From NCBI GenBank assembly GCA_947632515.1, contig CANRPO010000003.1, positions 18,065 through 82,064 of the forward strand: a stretch of 64,000 bases of DNA, in the 5' to 3' direction. The stretch's first letter is position 1. Each line of letters begins with the position of its first letter. The stretch is from an uncultured Lachnospiraceae bacterium (GTDB lineage: Bacteria; Bacillota; Clostridia; Lachnospirales; Lachnospiraceae). Below the pieces are notes generated by a model that saw only the letters and a program-made list of their open reading frames with translations, ran no database searches and was not told where the DNA came from. Positions 26,381 to 33,914 of the stretch are shown piece after piece. The position numbers and the translations under genes were made by a program.

Positions 26381-27277
26381 ATGAAGAAGATCCTTGTTAC
26401 AGGCGGTACAGTTTTTGTTAGTCGGTACATTGCGGAATACTATGTGGCGAAAGGCTATGACGTGTATGTTCTCAACAGAAACAACAGAGAACAATCAAAA
26501 GGTGTAAATTTGATTCAAGCGGATAGGTTTCACCTTGGAGAGATGCTGCGCGACTATCGTTTTGATGTTGTAATTGACACAGCATATAACGCCGAAGAGG
26601 TAAATGGTTTATTGGATGCTCTGGGACATTGCGAAGATTATATTTTTATCAGTTCCAGCGCTGTATACCCGGAGTACGAAACGCAGCCATTTAAAGAGGA
26701 ATCAGAACCGGCTGAAAATAAGTATTGGGGAAGATACGGAACAGATAAAATTGAGGCTGAAAAAGTTATATTAAGAAGAAAACCGTCAGCCTATATATTG
26801 CGGCCGCCTTACTTATATGGGCAGATGAATAATGTGTACAGAGAAACATTCGTGTTTGACTGTGCATTACGCGACAGATATTTTTATCTGCCCAAAGACG
26901 GCGAGATGAAATTGCAATTTTTTCATGTGGAAGATTTATGTAAGTTTATGGATGTGTTGTTGATGAAAAAATCGCAATGCCATGTTTTCAATGTAGGAAA
27001 TCAAAATCCGGTATCGATTCGTCAATGGGTTGAAATGTGTTACAATGTGGTCGGGAAAAAGGCAAGATTTAAGAATGTTTATGATGATATAGAACAGCGA
27101 AAATATTTCAGCTTTTATGATTATGAATATTTTCTTGATGTGTCAAAACAGCATGAGCTGATGCCAAACGAAAAAGATTTGTATGAAGGGTTAAAAGAAA
27201 CGTTTACATGGTATAAGGACAATTCGGATAAAGTGAATAAAAAACCTTATATTGAGTTTATCGATCATACATTTTAA
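26381..27277 (+). CDS. NAD-dependent epimerase/dehydratase-like protein
   Basis: An extended short-chain dehydrogenase fold of 298 residues. The N-terminal nucleotide motif is TGGTVFVSRYIAEYY, in which two of the usual glycines of TGGTGFxG are replaced. The rest follows the pattern of sugar-nucleotide epimerases: FISSSAVYP, a YGTDKIEAE YxxxK pair, LRPPYLYG and VFNVGNQNPVSI. The ATG at 26381 follows AAAGGGG; a longer start at 26342 has no such site. The AT-rich composition and isolated position suggest an accessory gene. The substrate is unknown. Confidence 0.8.
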   Translation: MKKILVTGGTVFVSRYIAEYYVAKGYDVYVLNRNNREQSKGVNLIQADRFHLGEMLRDYRFDVVIDTAYNAEEVNGLLDALGHCEDYIFISSSAVYPEYETQPFKEESEPAENKYWGRYGTDKIEAEKVILRRKPSAYILRPPYLYGQMNNVYRETFVFDCALRDRYFYLPKDGEMKLQFFHVEDLCKFMDVLLMKKSQCHVFNVGNQNPVSIRQWVEMCYNVVGKKARFKNVYDDIEQRKYFSFYDYEYFLDVSKQHELMPNEKDLYEGLKETFTWYKDNSDKVNKKPYIEFIDHTF

Positions 27278-27432
27278 GCTGTATCAAAATCAGCAGGGAT
27301 GCAGAGGTGATCTTGCAGAGTTTATACAACGCAGAGGGAAACTCAAAAAGTGCGCCGTTGTGGTATGCGTTTTGTGCCGGGAACTGCGTCGGGTAGCAAA
27401 CGGCTGAAAGGAAAAAAACGGATACAGCGCGG

Positions 27433-27486
27433 ATGAGTCATGAAGAGGTTTTCGGAAAATTGCGGAGGAGAATCAATGCTCAGTAA
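27433..27486 (+). pseudogene. C-terminal remnant of a type II antitoxin
   Basis: A short frame reads MSHEEVFGKLRRRINAQ and stops. SHEEVFxKLxxRI is the usual C-terminal ending of antitoxins paired with RelE/ParE toxins. It overlaps the start of the toxin remnant by 11 bp, as in an intact operon. No N-terminal DNA-binding domain could be found upstream (27278-27432), so the antitoxin seems to be mostly deleted. Confidence 0.5.
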
Positions 27487-27703
27487 AAAGTACAGATTGC
27501 GTTATCTGCCGCTTTTTTACGAGGATCTTTATGAAAAGGTCACTTAATATCATTCTGTCCGGGAGCGTAAGTATCCCTATTATTGTATTTATGTAGAGAA
27601 TTATGTAGTTTATTATGTTGTAATAGATGATAATCCGGATGATTTGGTTATGGAAGTTAGACGGTTTCTCTATAATGGACAGAATAGGGATGAGTTGATT
27701 TGA
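27476..27703 (+). pseudogene. RelE/ParE-family toxin, broken by an in-frame stop and deletion
   Basis: The frame starts MLSKKYRLRYLPLFYEDLYEKVT, hits TAA at 27545-27547 and continues in the same frame with YHSVRERKYPYYCIYVENY, YVVYYVVID and MEVRRFLYNG to the TGA at 27701. These are the opening and closing strands of a ParE/RelE mRNA interferase or gyrase-inhibitor fold. The middle helices (about 30 residues) are missing at the stop, so a deletion is more likely than a simple nonsense change. The toxin should be inactive. Confidence 0.75.
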
Positions 27704-27751
27704 AAATAGTGGATGCCAATTAGAGATAAGGAACATAGTGTTGGAGGAAGT

Positions 27752-28651
27752 ATGACATTACAGCAATTAAAATATATGATAATCGTTGCGGAAAGAGGCT
27801 CCATTACAGAAGCGGCAAAAGAATTGTATATTTCTCAGCCGAGTCTTTCCGGCGCTATCAAAGAAGTGGAGAAGGAAACCGGAGTAATAATTTTCAATCG
27901 ATGCAGGGCGGGCGTGGCACTGACAAATGAGGGAATGGAATTTTTAGGGTATGCAAGGCAGGTAGTTCAGCAGATGGAACTTCTGGAATCAAAATATATT
28001 GATAAAAAACCTGCAAAACAGAGATTTTGCGTTTCCACACAGCACTATACCTTTACAACAAATGCGTTTGTAGAATTGATACAGCATTTTGGACAGGAAA
28101 GGTTTGAATTCATTCTGAATGAGACACAGACGCACCAGATCGTAGAAGATGTGCGCAACAGATTTAGTGACTTGGGAATTCTTTATCTTTGCAATAGCAA
28201 TGAAAATGTGTTGAGGAAGCTATTTGAAGAATACAATCTGAATTTTTTTGAATTGTTTACCGCAACGCCTCATATTTTTATAAGAAAAGACCACCCGTTG
28301 GCAGGATGCGCATCTGTCAGACTGGAAGATCTGAAACCATATCCCCGTCTTAGTTTTGTACAAGGGACATATGAATCCTCCAATTTTTCAGAAGAACTTT
28401 TTAGCAATGAACCTGCAGAGAGAAGTATCAAGGTAAGTGACCGTGCGGCTATTGTAAACCTAATGATCGGACTGGATGGTTATACGATTTCAAGTGGCAT
28501 TTTTCCTAAATATCTGCAGGGAGAATCTATCATTTCAGTCCCTTTGGAGGAAAATGAGGTGATGCATATTGGATACATACTGAACAAGGATAAAACATTA
28601 TCAGAATTAGGAGAGATTTATGTTGAGGCTTTGAAACAATACAAAACATAA
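27752..28651 (+). CDS. LysR-family transcriptional regulator
   Basis: The N-terminal winged helix-turn-helix (LQQLKYMIIVAERGSITEAA, YISQPSLSGAIKEVEKETG) is followed by a periplasmic-binding-like effector domain (residues about 90-299). TTGGAGGAAG fits the ATG at 27752; an upstream in-frame ATG at 27713 is rejected. A LysE-type exporter follows in the same direction 100 bp later. It is therefore a plausible regulator of that exporter, as in the classical LysG-LysE pair. The effector is unknown. Confidence 0.9.
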   Translation: MTLQQLKYMIIVAERGSITEAAKELYISQPSLSGAIKEVEKETGVIIFNRCRAGVALTNEGMEFLGYARQVVQQMELLESKYIDKKPAKQRFCVSTQHYTFTTNAFVELIQHFGQERFEFILNETQTHQIVEDVRNRFSDLGILYLCNSNENVLRKLFEEYNLNFFELFTATPHIFIRKDHPLAGCASVRLEDLKPYPRLSFVQGTYESSNFSEELFSNEPAERSIKVSDRAAIVNLMIGLDGYTISSGIFPKYLQGESIISVPLEENEVMHIGYILNKDKTLSELGEIYVEALKQYKT

Positions 28652-28751
28652 GCAAACCATAGGTTTAACCTATACAATAACATATAAAACAGATATTACC
28701 TATTACATGATATTCCGTGCTAAACTATAAAAACGGAAGGGAGGCGTAAAA

Positions 28752-29339
28752 ATGCCAATTTATGTATTAGGTAATTTTTTTATTTATTCAATTATCAATG
28801 CCTTCACTCCGGGACCGGGAAATATTCTGGCCCTCAACACAGTATCAAACTATGGTGTCAAAAAGGGAAAACCGCTTTTTGGAGGGATTTTTTTAGGGTA
28901 TTATGTTGTACAGATTATATGTGCAGTTTTTGTATTTGGGGTTAGTGCCTTTTTGCCGAATATGCTTGGCATAATGAAATACATAGGAGCTGCTTATATT
29001 TTATGGCTGGCAATTCATATTGCGTTAAGCAAACCGACTGCAGACGATACAGAAAAATCAGCGTCATTTATAAAAGGTTTCTTATTACAATTTGTTAATA
29101 TAAAAATTTATTTATTTGGAATTACCGCATTGACAGGATATATTACAGATTACAGCACGTCCTTATGGGTTTTGCTTTTGTTTGAGATTATCATAGCTAC
29201 GATTGGAACAACGGCAACGCTTACTTGGATTGGAATGGGTGTCCTGATACAGAAAACATATCAAAAACATTATAGGATAATTAATCTTGTTCTTGCATTA
29301 ACATTATCAGAGTGTGTATACAGTATGCTGAAATATTGA
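28752..29339 (+). CDS. LysE/RhtB-family amino-acid exporter
   Basis: A 195-residue membrane protein with about six hydrophobic helices. The opening motif NAFTPGPGNILALNTVSNYG is characteristic of the LysE/RhtB family, which exports amino acids or related compounds. AAGGGAGGCG precedes the ATG. The gene lies behind a LysR regulator. The substrate cannot be told from sequence. It is AT-rich like the rest of the accessory block. Confidence 0.88.
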   Translation: MPIYVLGNFFIYSIINAFTPGPGNILALNTVSNYGVKKGKPLFGGIFLGYYVVQIICAVFVFGVSAFLPNMLGIMKYIGAAYILWLAIHIALSKPTADDTEKSASFIKGFLLQFVNIKIYLFGITALTGYITDYSTSLWVLLLFEIIIATIGTTATLTWIGMGVLIQKTYQKHYRIINLVLALTLSECVYSMLKY

Positions 29340-29435
29340 TTTGGCATTAACTGAAACAATCCCTTCTCTTTACAGTTTTATCAGGGAATATTATACTGAC
29401 CATACAGGGAAACGCAGGAGTGAGGTGGAGATTGC

Positions 29436-30224
29436 ATGAACAGCTATTCTTTTGATTCGGCAAGGATCGCCGCCGGTTATGCGAAAAGGCCGTGGCTGCA
29501 TAAGAATGCTATCGAGCGGGCGGTACGGGACTGCGGCATAACAGGGATGTTTCACAACGGTCTGGACGTGGGCTGCGGCGCGGGTCTTTCTGCCAAGGCG
29601 CTGCGCTTGATCTGCGAGCGCGTGACGGGAACCGATATTTCCGAGGCGATGATTCAGGTCTGCTGGGCTCTGTATCAGGAAGAGTCCTACCGTTTCTGTG
29701 CGGCGAAGGCGGAGGAGACGCCTGTACCGCCGGAGCCTTATGATATTGTAACGGCGGCGGGCGTGGTGAACTGGGTTGAACGGGATAAGTTCCTGACCCG
29801 TATGGCAGAAGTGATGCGCAAAAACGGTCTGCTGCTCGTCTATGATTTCTGGATAACTGACAGGATAACGGGCGAGTCGGCGAGAGGGGCGAACGGCAGC
29901 CGTTATACGAACTGGTATCGAAATGAATATCTGCGCCGTTTTCCTAAGCCGAAACGCGACGAGAAGGTGTGGACACAGGAAGACTTGGGAACGTATTTTG
30001 ATATGGAAAAGCAGACGATCTATGAAACGGCTTATCCCTTTGGACAGGAAGGGTTTATCGACTTTATGATGATACAGTCCAACGTCAACGAGGCGGTGGA
30101 GAGCGGCGGAGCAGACGAACGAGAGATAAGGGAGTGGATGCGTTTCACACTTGCGCCGATCTTTGAAACAGGCGGCATAGAGGCGGTGTTTGAAGGATAT
30201 AATTGGTATCTGCGAAAAGCGTAG
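29436..30224 (+). CDS. Class I SAM-dependent methyltransferase
   Basis: A 262-residue methyltransferase with the SAM-binding motif LDVGCGAG (residues 43-50), an acidic second strand TGTDISEAMI, and the post-core VYDFWITD region. It resembles UbiE-like small-molecule methyltransferases. GC content returns to the core level here, so the right edge of the AT-rich block is probably just upstream. GAGGTGGAG precedes the ATG. The substrate is unknown. Confidence 0.82.
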   Translation: MNSYSFDSARIAAGYAKRPWLHKNAIERAVRDCGITGMFHNGLDVGCGAGLSAKALRLICERVTGTDISEAMIQVCWALYQEESYRFCAAKAEETPVPPEPYDIVTAAGVVNWVERDKFLTRMAEVMRKNGLLLVYDFWITDRITGESARGANGSRYTNWYRNEYLRRFPKPKRDEKVWTQEDLGTYFDMEKQTIYETAYPFGQEGFIDFMMIQSNVNEAVESGGADEREIREWMRFTLAPIFETGGIEAVFEGYNWYLRKA

Positions 30225-30258
30225 AAAACGGAAAATAAGCGGAAAATGGGGACAATCA

Positions 30259-30294
30259 AAAAAGGCGGCACATGAATCTCATGCGCCGCTTTTC
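30259..30294. terminator. Bidirectional terminator between the methyltransferase and the pfl operon
   Basis: The hairpin AAAGGCGGCACATGA / TCATGCGCCGCTTTT has one interior mismatch. On the minus strand it is followed by TTTTTT, which makes it a strong end for the pfl operon. On the plus strand TTTTCTT follows. Confidence 0.8.
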
Positions 30295-30349
30295 TTACCG
30301 TTTACTGTTTCGGATCAAGCGTTACCGCCGCTTGACGGGAACCATCTGT

Positions 30350-30592
30350 TTAGATGGACTCGTGGAACGTACGGGAGATAACGTCTGCCTGCTGCTCCGG
30401 TGTAAGCTTGATGAAGTTTACAGCGTAGCCGGAAACACGGATCGTCAACTGAGGATAGTTCTCAGGATGTTTCTGAGCGTCCAGAAGAGTATCTCTGTTG
30501 AGTACGTTGACGTTGAGGTGATGACCGCCCTTGGTTGCGTAGCCATCCAATAAAGAAACTAAGTTATCTACCTGTGCATTTGATGCTGCCAT
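30350..30592 (-). CDS. Stand-alone glycyl-radical domain of pyruvate formate-lyase
   Basis: An 80-residue protein that corresponds to the C-terminal end of PFL. It has [20 protein letters not shown] and the radical motif RVSGYAVNF, with Gly55 as the radical site. The end [11 protein letters not shown] matches the PFL C terminus. It resembles GrcA/YfiD spare-part proteins but lacks their N-terminal extension. AAAGGAGG lies upstream of the ATG. The pflB body in the same operon lacks exactly this domain, so the simplest reading is that the two assemble into one enzyme, activated by PflA. That is inference; the sequence match itself is clear. Confidence 0.9.
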   Translation of the reverse strand: MAASNAQVDNLVSLLDGYATKGGHHLNVNVLNRDTLLDAQKHPENYPQLTIRVSGYAVNFIKLTPEQQADVISRTFHESI

Positions 30593-30632
30593 AGTGAAAA
30601 TCCTCCTTTTATAATATATTTTTTGCTACATT

Positions 30633-30771
30633 GAGCCGTTACACTCGCAAGCCCGCTGCTGCGCAGCTTTCGCTTGCTCGTTTACGGGCTGTCGCCCTAT
30701 GGATTTATGTCAGATCATTCAGCCGAAAGCAAGCTTTCTGCTGTCTGCTCTTCCATAAATCCGCACGGCTC
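30633..30771. repeat. Structured palindromic element inside the pfl operon
   Basis: The outer arms GAGCCGT (30633-30639) and ACGGCTC (30765-30771) are inverted. Nested inside are GGATTTATG (30711-30719) with CATAAATCC (30754-30762), GCCCG/CGGGC around a CTGCTGCGCAG core, and GAAAGC/GCTTTC. It separates the 67-residue gene from the glycyl-radical gene. In RNA it would form a branched fold that could tune expression of the last gene. The CTGCTGCGCAG core recurs near 33450. Confidence 0.6.
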
Positions 30772-30775
30772 GATG

Positions 30776-30979
30776 CTATTTAAAGTCGTCCAGACCCTCA
30801 TGGAGAGTCGGCACGCTGCAGGCCAAGGGGGTTCGGGAACAATCCGTGCACCCCATGGTCTGTACATTCTTAGCGTTGTCGGAATTGTCATCGACGTCTA
30901 CATTCACATGCCCGACGCCCTGCGCCATGCCGGAATCCATCATCTTGACAAAATCCTCGATCATCTGGTTGTTATCCAT
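30776..30979 (-). CDS. Small cysteine-containing protein resembling part of the glycyl-radical domain
   Basis: A 67-residue protein with a strong ribosome binding site (GAAGGAGGG). Residues 10-29 (FVKMMDSGMAQGVGHVNVDV) align without gaps to residues 11-30 of the radical-domain protein (7 of 20 identical), including the HxNVxV pattern. The radical motif RVSGY is absent. Instead the tail has CTDC and a third cysteine (Cys44, 47, 54). It lies between the pflB body and the radical domain, 82 bp after pflB. It could be a chaperone, placeholder or redox regulator that uses the same docking site; this is inference. I do not recognise it as a named family. Confidence 0.7.
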   Translation of the reverse strand: MDNNQMIEDFVKMMDSGMAQGVGHVNVDVDDNSDNAKNVQTMGCTDCSRTPLACSVPTLHEGLDDFK

Positions 30980-31061
30980 ATCTTCTCAATCCCTCCTTCA
31001 ATTATGACGTCTGGGAAAAATCTGTCATATATGGATTTTTGACTTTCCGGGGAAAGTCCTC

Positions 31062-33101
31062 TTATTTGTTCAGATCCAGCTCAATGTCGCCGGCGAATAC
31101 CTTATCCTCTTTGCCGAGAGCGCCCGGAATGATGGTGAAGGTATTGGAGATACCATCCTGCGCATCGTTGAACGGGAGCTTGGATACGGAAGACAGGGAT
31201 GCGACTGCACCGTGGGTGTCACGGCCGTGCATCGGGTTAGCGCCGGGTGCGAACGGCTGGCCTTTCTTACGTCCGTCAGGCGTGTTGCCGGTAGCCTTAC
31301 CGTAAGTTACGTTGGAAGTGATGGTAAGGATGGACGTTGTAGGAATACCGTTTCTGTATGTGTGATGTCTTCTGACTGCCGTCATGAACTTGTGTACGAT
31401 CATCTGAGCGATCTCGTCTACGCGGTCGTCGTCGTTGCCGTATTTCGGGAAGTCCCCGGTGGTCTTGAAGTCAACGATCACGCCGTCCTCATCTCTGATC
31501 GGCTCAACCTTAGCGTACTTGATAGCGGACAGGGAGTCTGCCACGATGGAAAGACCCGCGACACCCGTTGCGAAGTAACGCTTAACGTCTCTGTCATGAA
31601 GAGCCATCTCTGCTCTCTCATAGCAGTATTTGTCATGCATATAGTGGATGATGTTCAGCGTGTTTACATACACATCCGCCTGCCACTCCATCATGTCGAT
31701 GAATTTATCCATAACGTCGTCATAGTCGAGAACGTCGCCCACAACAGGACGGTACTTAGGACCAACCTGTTTCTTGGAAACTTCGTCCACACCGCCGTTC
31801 AACGCGTACAGCAGGCACTTAGCGAGGTTCGCGCGCGCGCCGAAGAACTGCATCTCCTTGCCGACTACCATGGAGGATACGCAGCATGCGATCGCGTAGT
31901 CATCGCCGTGTACAACTCTCATCAGGTCATCATTCTCATACTGGATGGAAGAGGTCGTGATGGACATCTTCGCGCAGTATTTCTTCCAGTTCTCGGGAAG
32001 TCTCGTGGACCAGAGAACCGTCAGGTTCGGCTCGGGAGAAGGTCCAAGGTTCTCCAGCGTGTGCAGATAACGGAAACTCATCTTCGTTACCATGTGACGG
32101 CCGTCTACGCCGACACCGCCGAGGGACTCTGTTACCCATACCGGATCGCCCGCGAAAATCTGGTTGTACTCAGGGGTACGGGCGAATTTTACGCATCTCA
32201 GTTTCATGATAAAGTGATCTACGAACTCCTGAATCTGCTCCTCGGTGAATGTGCCGTTGGCAAGATCTCTCTCGGCGTAGATGTCAAGGAAGGTAGAGGT
32301 ACGTCCAAGGGACATCGCGGCGCCGTTCTGCTCTTTGACGGAGCAGAGATAACCGAAGTAAGTAGCCTGAATCGCCTCCTGCACGTTGGAGGCCGGTTTG
32401 GAGATGTCGCAACCGTAGGATGCAGCCATCTCTTTCATCAGTTTCAGAGCGGTCATCTGCTCGGAGAGCTCCTCGCGGAGACGGATCACATCGTCTGTCA
32501 TGACACGTCCCGTGGAATCCTTCTGCTCCTGTTTGTCCTCAATCAGTCTGTCGATACCGTACAGAGCCACACGTCTGTAATCGCCGATGATACGTCCGCG
32601 TCCGTAAGCATCCGGAAGACCCGTGATGATATGAGCGGAACGGCAGGCTCTCATCTCCTGGTTGTATGCGTCGAAACAGCCCGCGTTATGCGTCTTTCTG
32701 TGCGTGGAGAAGAACTCGCTGATCTCGGGGTCAACCTCGTAGCCGTTGTCGGAGCAGGCCTTCTCTGCCATTCTGATACCGCCGTAAGGCTGTAAGGAAC
32801 GCTTGAAAGGCTTATCTGTCTGGAAACCTACGATTTTCTCTTTGCTCTTGTCCAGATAGCCGGGGCCGTGGGATGTGATGGTGGATACGACTTTGGTGTC
32901 CATATCAAGCACGCCGCCTGCCTCACGCTCCTGTTTCTGCAGATCGAGAACCTGCGCCCACAGATCCTTTGTGTCCTGCGTAGGTCCTGCAAGGAAGGAC
33001 TCGTCGCCATCGTAAGGATGGTAGTTTCTCTGGATGAAGTCACGGACGTTGACTTCTTTGTCCCACTTGCCGCCTACAAAATCTTTCCATTCTGGTCTCA
33101 T
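31062..33101 (-). CDS. pflB: Pyruvate formate-lyase, catalytic body without glycyl-radical domain
   Basis: Formate C-acetyltransferase makes acetyl-CoA and formate from pyruvate and CoA. The 679 residues match the PFL barrel, with the two active-site cysteines in [10 protein letters not shown] (Cys406 and Cys407) and the late motif [20 protein letters not shown]. Known PFLs are near 750-760 residues and continue from here into the radical domain. This protein ends IELDLNK and stops, so the radical glycine is missing. The missing part is encoded separately at 30350-30592. GAGGAGGC precedes the ATG. No frameshift joins the two parts, so the split looks stable rather than a mutation. Confidence 0.95.
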   Translation of the reverse strand: MRPEWKDFVGGKWDKEVNVRDFIQRNYHPYDGDESFLAGPTQDTKDLWAQVLDLQKQEREAGGVLDMDTKVVSTITSHGPGYLDKSKEKIVGFQTDKPFKRSLQPYGGIRMAEKACSDNGYEVDPEISEFFSTHRKTHNAGCFDAYNQEMRACRSAHIITGLPDAYGRGRIIGDYRRVALYGIDRLIEDKQEQKDSTGRVMTDDVIRLREELSEQMTALKLMKEMAASYGCDISKPASNVQEAIQATYFGYLCSVKEQNGAAMSLGRTSTFLDIYAERDLANGTFTEEQIQEFVDHFIMKLRCVKFARTPEYNQIFAGDPVWVTESLGGVGVDGRHMVTKMSFRYLHTLENLGPSPEPNLTVLWSTRLPENWKKYCAKMSITTSSIQYENDDLMRVVHGDDYAIACCVSSMVVGKEMQFFGARANLAKCLLYALNGGVDEVSKKQVGPKYRPVVGDVLDYDDVMDKFIDMMEWQADVYVNTLNIIHYMHDKYCYERAEMALHDRDVKRYFATGVAGLSIVADSLSAIKYAKVEPIRDEDGVIVDFKTTGDFPKYGNDDDRVDEIAQMIVHKFMTAVRRHHTYRNGIPTTSILTITSNVTYGKATGNTPDGRKKGQPFAPGANPMHGRDTHGAVASLSSVSKLPFNDAQDGISNTFTIIPGALGKEDKVFAGDIELDLNK

Positions 33102-33136
33102 TTTGAAATAGCCTCCTCTGAATTATTATTTTGTGA

Positions 33137-33169
33137 ATTTTGGGACATTTTACTAAAATGTCCCAAAAT
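33137..33169 (-). promoter_or_regulatory. 33-bp perfect palindrome in the pflB leader
   Basis: Two 16-bp arms (33137-33152 and 33154-33169) are exact inverted copies around one central base, with the core TTTTGGGACATTTTA. It starts about 10 nt after the predicted transcription start and ends 36 bp before the pflB ATG. It could be an operator for a dimeric regulator or an RNA hairpin that protects the 5' end of the mRNA. No T run follows on the transcribed side, so a terminator is unlikely. Confidence 0.7.
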
Positions 33170-33186
33170 GCTTATCCGGTACACAT

Positions 33187-33216
33187 ATTATATGTTAAAG
33201 CAAGTGCGGGAGTCAA
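33187..33216 (-). promoter_or_regulatory. Promoter of the split pfl operon
   Basis: On the minus strand TTGACT, an 18-bp spacer and a perfect TATAAT. The -35 is at 33211-33216 and the -10 at 33187-33192, about 85 bp upstream of the pflB start codon. Confidence 0.8.
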
Positions 33217-33416
33217 GTCGGGCTTTGTACTTTTTCGCATACAAAACCAAAAAAAATTATGAAAAAATTGTGAAAATTGTATGCAAAATATATGCAACAC
33301 AAAATCCGGGAGAAAAAGAGCGCGTCGGCGCGCCCTGTGATCGGCTGGCACGCCGGGAAGTAATAAGGAAACGGCGCGGTCTTGCGCGAACGGGAGATTG
33401 GGGTTATACTATACTA
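33217..33416. other. Intergenic stretch with no gene
   Basis: AT-rich sequence with A runs for about 80 bp, then GC-rich sequence with GCGCGTCGGCGCGCC. No frame with a ribosome binding site, no tRNA and no convincing hairpin were seen. Confidence 0.6.
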
Positions 33417-33443
33417 TTGAACCATAGGAGTATGTGGTATAAT
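33417..33443 (+). promoter_or_regulatory. Probable promoter for the DUF1858 gene
   Basis: TTGAAC (33417-33422) is followed after a short 15-bp spacer by TATAAT (33438-33443). A TGG just before the -10 makes it an extended -10. The transcript would carry the hairpin at 33503-33564. A second TATAAT lies at 33563-33568. Confidence 0.5.
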
Positions 33444-33502
33444 AGACTCCGGAATCCGTCTGCTGCGCAGTCGCCGTGCTGCGCACTCAAAGATTCTGTA
33501 GT

Positions 33503-33564
33503 TACCATATCAGGTGAAATCAAATGCTCGCTTTGCTCGCGCTTGATTTCCTGCTGATATGGTA
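33503..33564. repeat. Intergenic hairpin element
   Basis: TACCATATCAG (33503-33513) pairs perfectly with CTGATATGGTA (33554-33564), and GAAATCAA pairs with TTGATTTC inside. The loop contains CTCGCTTTGCTCGCG. The upstream flank has CTGCTGCGCAG, shared with the element at 30633-30771, so both may belong to one repeat family. The right arm overlaps a possible -10. Confidence 0.6.
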
Positions 33565-33631
33565 TAATATATGTTGGTAATATAAAATAAGATATTCCGC
33601 ATGGCGGAATGAAGGAACGGAGGTAGAGATC

Positions 33632-33823
33632 ATGGCGGATATTACGAAGGATATGACGATCGGCGAGGCGCTTAACGTGAATCCCGAGATCGCGCCCGTA
33701 CTGATGGGGATCGGCATGCACTGTCTTGGCTGTCCGTCCGCGCAGGGCGAGACGCTCGAGGAGGCGGCGATGGTACACGGCATTGACGTGGATGAGCTGA
33801 TGAGTCAGATCGCTGCGGTATAG
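33632..33823 (+). CDS. DUF1858 redox-disulfide domain protein
   Basis: A 63-residue protein made of one DUF1858 domain, often found with hybrid-cluster or redox proteins. The CxxC motif sits in [18 protein letters not shown], and the N terminus is [29 protein letters not shown] precedes the ATG. It is monocistronic between its own promoter and terminator. A thiol-based redox role is likely from the motif; the partner is unknown. It is close to the oxygen-sensitive PFL locus. Confidence 0.88.
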   Translation: MADITKDMTIGEALNVNPEIAPVLMGIGMHCLGCPSAQGETLEEAAMVHGIDVDELMSQIAAV

Positions 33824-33837
33824 AACGGTATCATGAT

Positions 33838-33874
33838 AAAAACCCCTGCGCCGTACTGCGGCGCGGGGGTTTTT
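33838..33874 (+). terminator. Terminator after the DUF1858 gene
   Basis: AAAACCCCTGCGCCG pairs with CGGCGCGGGGGTTTT around a 5-nt loop, followed by T residues. The A tract on the left also lets it serve the convergent mecA on the minus strand. Confidence 0.88.
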
Positions 33875-33914
33875 GAATGCACGGTGATTTGTCAGGCAGT
33901 TTTTCCTTTATAGC

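Noticed and set aside
30350..30592. The glycyl-radical gene as an ordinary GrcA spare part alongside a complete PFL
   Set aside because: The PFL body in the same operon has no radical domain of its own, so this protein is more likely an essential half than a spare.
31040..31080. A frameshift that split a formerly intact pflB
   Set aside because: The sequence after the stop does not continue into the radical domain in any frame. A separate gene with its own ribosome binding site lies between.
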